57,983 bases of DNA from Planctomycetaceae bacterium. Lineage in GTDB: Bacteria > Planctomycetota > Planctomycetia > Planctomycetales > Planctomycetaceae. The position numbers were made by a program, and so were the translations under genes. Location of the stretch: NCBI GenBank assembly GCA_029259845.1, contig JAJDEI010000291.1, forward strand, positions 1 to 57,983, given 5' to 3'. Below are positions 51,679 to 57,983 of this stretch, in pieces. Position 1 is the stretch's first letter; each line of letters begins with the position of its first letter. The notes beneath the pieces were generated by a model. The model searched no databases, was not told where the DNA came from, and saw only the letters and a list, made by a program, of their open reading frames with translations.

Positions 51679-54348
51679 GTGCGTGCGGTGGCGTGGTGCG
51701 CGGCGGGGGGCGTGTTGCTTGTTGCTGGTCCGGAATGTGGGCCGATTCAGGCCGCTGATGCCGACGGGACCAACGACGGATCAGCGGCGGCCTCTCGGCC
51801 CGCGGCTCCCGTCGAATTTATGACCCAGGTCGCGCCACTGCTCAATCAGCATTGTCTGCGCTGCCACGGACCGGCCAAGCAGGAGAGCGGGCTGAGGCTG
51901 GACAACGCAGCCGGTGCCCTGGCCGGGGGAGATTCGGGTCCGGTCATCGTGCTGGCACAGAGTGCAGAGAGTCCGTTGATCGAACGGGTCGGCGGGACGG
52001 ATGAAGACACCGTCATGCCGCCTGAAGGAGAACGGTTGACAACGGAACAAGTCGCTCTCTTGAGAGCTTGGATCGACGAGGGAGCCGTGTGGCCCGACGG
52101 AGTCGTCATTGAGGTCTCCGGACTGATGTCGGCGGCGGAAACTCATTGGGCGTTTCAGCCGGTCGAAAGGCCTCAAGTCCCGGAGTTTCAGAGCCGCGAC
52201 CGGTTGCGGAACGCGATTGACGCGTTCGTGGTTCATCGGCTGGAAGCGGAGGGACTGGCGCCGTCGCCCGCCGCAGACCGGGCGACGTTGATTCGCCGCG
52301 TCACACTGGATCTCATCGGATTGCCCCCGACGCCGGCGGAGGTCGGCGAGTTTCTCAATGATGACCGGCCCGGTGCTTACGAGCGTCTTGTCGACCGGCT
52401 GCTGGCGTCGCCGCATTATGGCGAGCGATGGGCCCGCCCCTGGCTCGACTTATGTCATTACGCGGACAGCGATGGCTACCTGACGGATCAACTGCGGCCA
52501 GTGGCTTGGCGATACCGTGCGTGGCTGGTCGACGCCCTCAACCGTGATCTGCCATTCGACCAATTCACCATCGAGCAGTTGGCCGGTGACCTGCTGCCGC
52601 AGGCGACGACCGACCAGAAAATCGCAACAGGCTTCCTGCGGCAAACATTGAGCAACCGCGAAGGCGGAGCGGACCTTGAAGAGTACCGCGTGGCTCAGAC
52701 GGTGGATCGGACGATGCTCACCGGCACGGCGTGGCTGGGGCTGACCGTTGGTTGTGCCCGCTGTCATTCGCACAAGTACGACCCGGTCAGCCAGCGGGAG
52801 TTCTATCAACTCTATGCGTTCTTCGACAACGCGGACGAAATCAACATTGACGCTCCGCTGCCCGGCGAACTCGAACCCTATCTGAACAGCAGGCCGACAT
52901 ATGAGCGACAACGCCGGGAGATTCTGGAGCCGGTCGCTGAGGAAGCCGAACAACTGCAACGGGAGTGGGAAGCGAAGCTGCTGCATGCGGCGGCTCACCC
53001 GGGAGAGGACCATCGCTGGGACCGGTATTGGGAGGTGCTGGGGCTCATCTGGGGCGGCCAGTTGGGAGAAGGGCAGCTCGAAGGCTGTGAGATCGTCAAG
53101 CTGGACTGGGACAAGCGGACGCAGGACCAGAAAGATCGACTACTCGTTTACTTCTTGAAGCACGGCTCGCCGGTTGATGAAGCGAAGTTCAAGGACTTGA
53201 AGCTGAGCGAAATCAGCAGCAAGCTCGTGAAGCTTGAGAGTGAGTCGCCCCATCCGACTCGGGCCCCGATTGTCCGCACGGCCCTCAATCCACGCACGAC
53301 GTATGTGCACATGCGGGGAGAGTTTCGCGATCGGGGAGTCACAGTCGAGCCGGGGACGCCGGCGTTTCTGCCGCTACTTGCGACCTTGGAGGCCGCCTGC
53401 TCCCCGACCGATTCTGCTCCCAGCCGGCTGGATTTCGCACGCTGGCTCGTCGCGCCGAAGAACCAGCTCACGCCTCGGGTGACGGTCAACCGTATGTGGC
53501 AGGAGCTGTTCGGCCGCGGACTGGTGGCCACCTCCGGCGACTTCGGCACGCAAGGGGATGAAGCGTCTCATCCTCAACTGCTCGATTGGCTGGCGGCAGA
53601 ACTGATTGCCCGGCAATGGAGTGTCAAAGCAATGCACCGCTTGATCGTGACGTCGGCCACCTACCGGCAGGCGTCGTTTGTTTTGGACGAGTTACTGGGG
53701 CGAGACCCCAACAACGTGTTGCTGGCCCGGCAGTCGAGCCTGCGGTTTTCCGCCGAGCAGGTCCGCGACGCGGCTCTAGCGGTCAGTGGTCTGCTGAGTC
53801 CGAAGCTGGGCGGACCGTCCGTGCGTCCGCCGCAGCCGGAAAGCGTGACGATGGAGGGATTCGGCGAAAATGGTTGGATCGCGAGCGAAGGGGCCGACCG
53901 ATATCGGCGCGGCCTGTACACCTTCATCCTGCGGACATCGCCTTTCGCCCAGATGGTGACGTTCGACGGTCCCAGTCCCAGCGAGACCTGTACCCGCCGA
54001 GAACGTTCGGATACGCCGCTGCAGGCGCTGACGTTGCTGAACGATCCGGTGTTTTTCGAGACCGCACAGGCATTGGCCCGCCGGATTCTCCGCGAGAAGG
54101 CGGGGAACATTTCCGACCGCATCGATTACGGGTTCGGCCTCTGCACGGGACGCCCGCCGACTTCTCCGGAGCGCGACCGGCTGGTCGCCTACTTTCACGA
54201 ACAGCAACAGATCTTACGAGACGATCCCCAAGCCGCTGAGGCACTGGCGGCTGAGAGCATGGAAGGAGTTGCTCCGGCCGAAGCGGGCGCCTGGGTGGGG
54301 CTCAGCACGGTGCTGTTGAATCTGCACGAATTCATCACACGAGACTGA
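51679..54348 (+). CDS. PSCyt1/DUF1549/DUF1553 planctomycete cytochrome-type protein
   Basis: The protein is the large member of the planctomycete PSD1 family: an N-terminal signal-like segment, a cytochrome c-type heme motif 'QHCLRCHG' (PSCyt1), a DUF1549 part with a second CxxCH ('GCARCHSHKYDPVSQREFY'), and a C-terminal DUF1553 part with 'NRMWQELFGRGLVATSGDFGTQGDEASHPQLLDWLA'. The frame is open to 51358, but the first 107 residues lack family content; I place the start near GTG 51679 (GAGGGG about 10 bases upstream), giving about 889 residues. It is followed 61 bases later by a DUF1501 gene, a pairing typical of planctomycetes; function unknown. Confidence 0.9.
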   Translation: MRAVAWCAAGGVLLVAGPECGPIQAADADGTNDGSAAASRPAAPVEFMTQVAPLLNQHCLRCHGPAKQESGLRLDNAAGALAGGDSGPVIVLAQSAESPLIERVGGTDEDTVMPPEGERLTTEQVALLRAWIDEGAVWPDGVVIEVSGLMSAAETHWAFQPVERPQVPEFQSRDRLRNAIDAFVVHRLEAEGLAPSPAADRATLIRRVTLDLIGLPPTPAEVGEFLNDDRPGAYERLVDRLLASPHYGERWARPWLDLCHYADSDGYLTDQLRPVAWRYRAWLVDALNRDLPFDQFTIEQLAGDLLPQATTDQKIATGFLRQTLSNREGGADLEEYRVAQTVDRTMLTGTAWLGLTVGCARCHSHKYDPVSQREFYQLYAFFDNADEINIDAPLPGELEPYLNSRPTYERQRREILEPVAEEAEQLQREWEAKLLHAAAHPGEDHRWDRYWEVLGLIWGGQLGEGQLEGCEIVKLDWDKRTQDQKDRLLVYFLKHGSPVDEAKFKDLKLSEISSKLVKLESESPHPTRAPIVRTALNPRTTYVHMRGEFRDRGVTVEPGTPAFLPLLATLEAACSPTDSAPSRLDFARWLVAPKNQLTPRVTVNRMWQELFGRGLVATSGDFGTQGDEASHPQLLDWLAAELIARQWSVKAMHRLIVTSATYRQASFVLDELLGRDPNNVLLARQSSLRFSAEQVRDAALAVSGLLSPKLGGPSVRPPQPESVTMEGFGENGWIASEGADRYRRGLYTFILRTSPFAQMVTFDGPSPSETCTRRERSDTPLQALTLLNDPVFFETAQALARRILREKAGNISDRIDYGFGLCTGRPPTSPERDRLVAYFHEQQQILRDDPQAAEALAAESMEGVAPAEAGAWVGLSTVLLNLHEFITRD

Positions 54349-54409
54349 TTCATTGCATGCGATTGACCATGCCCCGCGACCAGTCTCCGTGTGAGAGAGG
54401 ATCACCATC

Positions 54410-55867
54410 ATGACCGCCCAGCAACTGCTTGCCGCCGAGCGACGCCGCCTGTTTCTCAAACAAACCGCCTACGGTCTGGGCACGATCGCGCTGGCCGACC
54501 TGCTCGCCAGAGACACACCGGCTGCCGCGACCTCGTCTCACCCGGCGGCGGCGGCGAATCCCTTCCAGCCGCAGGCGCCGCATTTCGCGCCCAAGGCTCG
54601 CAACGTGATCTTCCTGTTCATGGCCGGCGGACCGAGCCAACTCGATCTGTTCGATCCGAAACCGGAGATGCGAAAGCTGCATCAGCAACCGGTGCCCGAG
54701 TCGTTCCTGAAGGGGCTGCAGGACTCGGTCATCAAGGGGAGTGCACAGGTCTTCGCCTCGCCGCGAAAGTTCACCAAACACGGCCAGTGCGGGATGGAAT
54801 TCTCCGACTACGTACCTCATCTGGGGACGTGTGCCGACGATCTCTGCATGCTCCGCGCGGTGCACACCGACGTCGCCAACCACCATCCGGGCCAACTCGC
54901 CATGAACTGCGGGGCTCCCCGGTTCGGACTGCCGTCAATGGGCTCCTGGGTGACCTACGGACTGGGCAGCGAATCGGACAACATGCCCGGCTACGTGGTC
55001 ATGTTGTCGAACTCCGGCAAAGGCGTGGACGGCGGGTCCTCGTTGTGGACGAACGGGTTTCTGCCTTCGAGCTATCGCGGCGTCACGTTTCGCAGCAAGG
55101 GGGATGCGATCCTGCACCTCGCCAATCCAAGCGGCATCAGCGGGCAGTCACAGCGGGTCCGGCTGGATGCCGTTCGCGATCTCAACCGTCTCCGGCACCA
55201 GGAGACCGGCGACCCGGAGATCCCGTCACGAATCGCCGCCTATGAACTGGCCTTCCGCATGCAGTCGGAAGCCCCCGAACTGCTGGAATTTCGGCAGGAG
55301 TCGGAGACGACGCTGGAGGGATACGGCATCGGACAGGAAAAGACGAATTGGTTCGGCACCAACTGCCTACTGGCACGCCGCATGGTCGAGCGAGGCGTCC
55401 GCTTCGTGCAGCTGTATCATTCCACCTGGGACGACCATTCCAACCTCAATGAGCACCTCAAGACCAACTGTGACATGACCGACCAGCCGGCCGCGTTCCT
55501 GTTGAAAGACCTCAAGCAGCGCGGCTTGCTGGACGAGACGCTGGTCATCTGGGCGGGCGAATTCGGCCGCACGCCGATGAACGAAGTCCGCCGCGGCAAC
55601 ACGCCCGGCCAAGAGGGCCGCGACCATCACCCCTTTGCGTTCACCGTGCTGATGGCGGGCGGCGGCATCAAGGGCGGACAAATCTACGGGAAGACTGACG
55701 AACTGGGCTATCACCCCGTCGACGGGAAGATGCACGTCAACGACTTGCAGGCCACGATCCTGCATTGCCTGGGCTTCGACCATACGCAGCTCACGTATTT
55801 CCACTCCGGCCGCAACTACCGCCTGACCGACGTCGCCGGCGACGTCAAGCACGAACTGCTCGCGTAA
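54410..55867 (+). CDS. DUF1501 protein paired with the PSD1 gene
   Basis: The 485-residue protein starts with a twin-Arg-like leader ('RRRLFLKQTAYGLGTIALADLL'). Hallmarks are 'FLFMAGGPSQLDLFDPKP', 'LVIWAGEFGRTPMNEVR', 'GRDHHPFAFTVLMAGGGIKGGQIYGKTDELGYHPVDGKMHVNDLQATILHCLG' (all family blocks). The last part is the 'G.DH...L......R..RLTDV.G' ending typical of DUF1501. It follows the PSD1 gene in the same direction and probably shares its transcript. Confidence 0.92.
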   Translation: MTAQQLLAAERRRLFLKQTAYGLGTIALADLLARDTPAAATSSHPAAAANPFQPQAPHFAPKARNVIFLFMAGGPSQLDLFDPKPEMRKLHQQPVPESFLKGLQDSVIKGSAQVFASPRKFTKHGQCGMEFSDYVPHLGTCADDLCMLRAVHTDVANHHPGQLAMNCGAPRFGLPSMGSWVTYGLGSESDNMPGYVVMLSNSGKGVDGGSSLWTNGFLPSSYRGVTFRSKGDAILHLANPSGISGQSQRVRLDAVRDLNRLRHQETGDPEIPSRIAAYELAFRMQSEAPELLEFRQESETTLEGYGIGQEKTNWFGTNCLLARRMVERGVRFVQLYHSTWDDHSNLNEHLKTNCDMTDQPAAFLLKDLKQRGLLDETLVIWAGEFGRTPMNEVRRGNTPGQEGRDHHPFAFTVLMAGGGIKGGQIYGKTDELGYHPVDGKMHVNDLQATILHCLGFDHTQLTYFHSGRNYRLTDVAGDVKHELLA

Positions 55868-55930
55868 CAGCGCGTTGGCGTTGCCGACGGCCGCACGCAG
55901 AACGGTCCGCCGGCTCGCTGCGGTAACGCC

Positions 55931-57538
55931 TCAATGCTTGAAGTGCCGCCGACCGGTGAAGATCATTGCCAGGTCGTGCTCGTTGCAGGCGGCGATGACC
56001 TGTTCGTCCTGTCTGGAACCGCCGGGCTGAATCAGGGCGGTGACGCCTGGCTGGGCGGCCTCATCGACGCCATCTCGGAAGGGGAAGAATGCATCCGAGG
56101 CGACGACCGCCCCACGCGCCCGGTCCCCCGCCTTGTGGGCCGCGATGAACGAGGAATCCAGCCGGCTCATCTGCCCGGCTCCCACACCGACGACCGCCCC
56201 GTCCTTCGCGAGAAGAATGGCGTTCGACTTGACGTGCTTGCAAACCTTCCAGGCGAAGGCGAGGTCGGCCCGTTCCGTGTCACTTGGCGTGCGATTGGTG
56301 ACAACTTTCCATTCGTCGGTCGGGTCGGGCCGGTCGTCCCGTTGCTGAACCAGCAGCCCCCCGGCCACGCGGCGATAATCGAGTGTTGATTCTGCGGCCC
56401 CGGCCAAGCCGGGGCAGAGCATCAGTCGGACGTTGTTCTTCCACTTGGGACGGGTGGTCAGCGCTTCAAAGGCGGCCTCTTCGAAGCCGGGGGCAACAAT
56501 CGCCTCGATGAATCGGCCCGGCTCACACAGTCGCTCTGCGGTTGCAACATCGACGTCGCGGTTGAAGCTGAGGATGGAGCCAAAGGCACTCACCGGGTCA
56601 CCCGCGTACGCCTTGTCGAACGCTTCGCAGAGCGATGTCGCGATGGCACAGCCGCAGGGGGTGTTGTGTTTGATGACGACCGCCGCCGGATCGTCGAACT
56701 CGCGAACGATGGCAATCGCCGCGTCCAGATCGAGCAGATTGTTGTAGGACAGCTCCTTGCCGTGCCGTTGCTCGCATCCCGCCACGGTCGCCGGGCCGGG
56801 GGACGGCTCGGCGTAAAAGGCGGCCGACTGATGGGGGTTCTCGCCGTACCGCAGGGTGGACCGCTTTTGGAACGACAGCTTCAACTCGTCCGGGAAGCGG
56901 GCGTCGTCGGACGACTCCTGTTCCGGGGCGCCGTCTGCTGACGGTGCGTGCAGCCCGGCGAAGTAATCGGCGATGGCCCGGTCATACTGGGCGGTCATTT
57001 CGAATGCTGCGCCGGTGAGGTCGCGACGGAACTCAGCGGTGAGCGCTCCGTCCCGCAGTGCCCTCAGGACGTCCTCATACTGATTGGGATCGGTGACAAC
57101 ACCGACGTAAGCATGATTCTTCGCAGCGGAGCGAATCATGCTCGGTCCGCCGATGTCGATCTGCTCGATTGCTTCCGGGACGGTCACGCCTTCCCGCGCG
57201 ATGGTTTGTTCAAACGGGTACAGGTTGCAGACGACCAGTTCGAAGGGCACGATTCCGTGCTGGGACATGGCAGCGGCGTCCTCCGCAAGGTCGGGCCGTC
57301 CCAGGATGGCTCCGTGCACGCGAGGATGCAGCGTCTTCACGCGACCCGCCATGATCTCCGGAAACTCGGTGTAATCAGACACATCCACGACGGCCAATCC
57401 GGCATCGCTGAGCGTGCGTCGCGTCCCGCCGGTCGAGACGAGCTCGAAGCCGAGGTCAATCAGTTCTTTGGCGAATGAAACCAGTCCGGTCTTATCGCTG
57501 ACACTAACGAGGGCGCGGCGGGGCGTGCTGGGCGGCAT
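55931..57538 (-). CDS. purH: Bifunctional AICAR formyltransferase / IMP cyclohydrolase
   Basis: PurH carries out the last two steps of de novo IMP synthesis. The N-terminal MGS/cyclohydrolase domain shows 'ALVSVSDKTGL', 'LVSTGGTRRTL', 'GRVKTLHPRVHGAIL' and 'DIGGPSMIRSAAKNH'. The formyltransferase part has 'LRYGENPHQSAAFY', 'KHNTPCGCA' with the catalytic Lys-His (about residue 290) and 'SDAFFPFRDGVDEAA'. Length 535 is normal. It is convergent with the DUF1501 gene (63 bases between). Confidence 0.95.
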   Translation of the reverse strand: MPPSTPRRALVSVSDKTGLVSFAKELIDLGFELVSTGGTRRTLSDAGLAVVDVSDYTEFPEIMAGRVKTLHPRVHGAILGRPDLAEDAAAMSQHGIVPFELVVCNLYPFEQTIAREGVTVPEAIEQIDIGGPSMIRSAAKNHAYVGVVTDPNQYEDVLRALRDGALTAEFRRDLTGAAFEMTAQYDRAIADYFAGLHAPSADGAPEQESSDDARFPDELKLSFQKRSTLRYGENPHQSAAFYAEPSPGPATVAGCEQRHGKELSYNNLLDLDAAIAIVREFDDPAAVVIKHNTPCGCAIATSLCEAFDKAYAGDPVSAFGSILSFNRDVDVATAERLCEPGRFIEAIVAPGFEEAAFEALTTRPKWKNNVRLMLCPGLAGAAESTLDYRRVAGGLLVQQRDDRPDPTDEWKVVTNRTPSDTERADLAFAWKVCKHVKSNAILLAKDGAVVGVGAGQMSRLDSSFIAAHKAGDRARGAVVASDAFFPFRDGVDEAAQPGVTALIQPGGSRQDEQVIAACNEHDLAMIFTGRRHFKH

Positions 57539-57866
57539 CGGTCGTTGCGGGGAGGAGAGACACGGGCATCGGCTCGATGTTCACAAACAGCCGAGCCTCA
57601 GTCCCGAAGGTGTTGCGGGGCCGACTCTATCCGGCGGGTTTGGCGGCGTCAAATGCGTGCAAGACCGCCAGAGGCGTCCGCCGCGCGCAGGCCGTCCGAG
57701 CCCGGAGAGCTTGTGAGTTTTTCGGTGGAAACACCCGGTGTCTCATGAGCAAACGAAACATTGAGGACATGAGCCGCTAAAATCAGGAAGGACAGGTCCT
57801 TACAGATTCGGGACACCGGGTGTTTGCGTGTTCGCTGCGAAGAATCACAACCACTGAGAGCACAGT
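57539..57866. other. Gene-free region upstream of purH
   Basis: No supported gene. It contains the 97-bp inverted-repeat element (57729-57825); no riboswitch-like structure was recognised ahead of purH. Confidence 0.5.
57729..57825. repeat. 97-bp element with 16-bp inverted terminal repeats
   Basis: AAACACCCGGTGTCTC (57729-57744) and GGGACACCGGGTGTTT (57810-57825) are reverse complements with one mismatch. A short palindrome AAGGACAGGTCCTT lies between them. It resembles a small non-coding mobile (MITE-like) element. Confidence 0.5.
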
Positions 57867-57983
57867 GCCGTTCAAAGATGGAAGCTGGGGAACCTCGTCA
57901 CCCGAAGCGTCAGCGAGGGACGAATCGCTCACTCACGTTCGCTTCCTCGCTGACGCTTCGGGTTACCATTGAGCTTGTCCCGG
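57867..57983. repeat. 117-bp dispersed palindromic element, copy 2 (cut by window edge)
   Basis: Nearly identical to 51012-51128, with the same 19-bp inverted repeat (57900-57918 / 57945-57963). The window ends within or at the end of this copy, so its full length is unknown. Confidence 0.8.

Noticed and set aside
1..57983. CRISPR array, rRNA genes or a defence island
   Set aside because: I see no regularly spaced repeats, no rRNA-like sequence and no recognisable Cas, restriction-modification or toxin-antitoxin genes. Short repeats found here are palindromic dispersed elements.

Overview
The window looks like a piece of a Planctomycetota chromosome carrying an integrated tailed phage. The host assignment rests on families typical of that phylum: a paired PSCyt/DUF1549/DUF1553 gene and DUF1501 gene (51.7-55.9 kb), a second DUF1501 protein with a Tat-type signal, LRR and WD40 proteins, glucosyl-3-phosphoglycerate synthase, weak Shine-Dalgarno sites, high GC, and dispersed palindromic repeats of a kind I associate with planctomycete genomes. 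I could not search a database, so all family names come from motifs I can read.

Region 1 (1 to about 25,056) is the structural half of a siphovirus-like prophage. Nearly all of it is on the minus strand, with genes joined by ATGA or TGATG overlaps. In transcription order it holds: a permuted papain-like (YiiX-type) hydrolase, a membrane/coiled-coil protein, two unknown proteins, a beta-helix protein, another virion-like protein, a membrane-anchored staphylococcal-nuclease homologue, a Mu Gam-like protein, a small membrane protein, terminase small and large subunits, a zinc-ribbon protein, a gpW-like connector, a lambda-type portal, a prohead protease fused to a scaffold with its own internal start, the major capsid protein, a cement-like protein, head-tail joining and tail-completion proteins, the tail-tube protein, a G/GT-type tail chaperone pair with a candidate -1 frameshift signal, a short tape measure, and four distal tail proteins ending in a glycine-rich one. 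The right boundary is a 3' tRNA-Met(CAU) fragment at about 25,056-25,097, which I read as an attachment site. The integrase and lysogeny genes, if present, lie left of the window.

Region 2 (25.1-25.95 kb) is a scar with a decayed transposase fragment.

Region 3 (25.95-57.98 kb) is host chromosome. On the plus strand: GAPDH, ribulose-phosphate epimerase with a histidine-phosphatase-fold protein that has lost its catalytic residues, accD, a small secreted protein coupled to a Ser/Thr kinase, a UvrD-type helicase, tsaB, a DUF1501 protein, an LRR lipoprotein, a WD40 protein and a 2-hydroxyacid dehydrogenase. On the minus strand: GpgS, an M20-fold protein lacking several metal ligands, a DUF4404 protein, MetH (carrying two in-frame repeat insertions) and a methyltransferase. 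Then come an APH-type protein (plus), Asd, a GlsB/YeaQ-like membrane protein, a retropepsin-like protein, a PH-domain protein, a small lipoprotein (minus), the PSD1/DUF1501 pair and PurH (minus).

The most distinctive signals are: the U-UUU-UUC slip site directly joined to a perfect 12-bp stem in the tail chaperone gene; the Gam plus membrane-anchored nuclease cassette upstream of the terminase; the nested scaffold start; two enzyme-fold proteins stripped of catalytic residues; and several families of palindromic repeats, one of which has invaded metH in frame.
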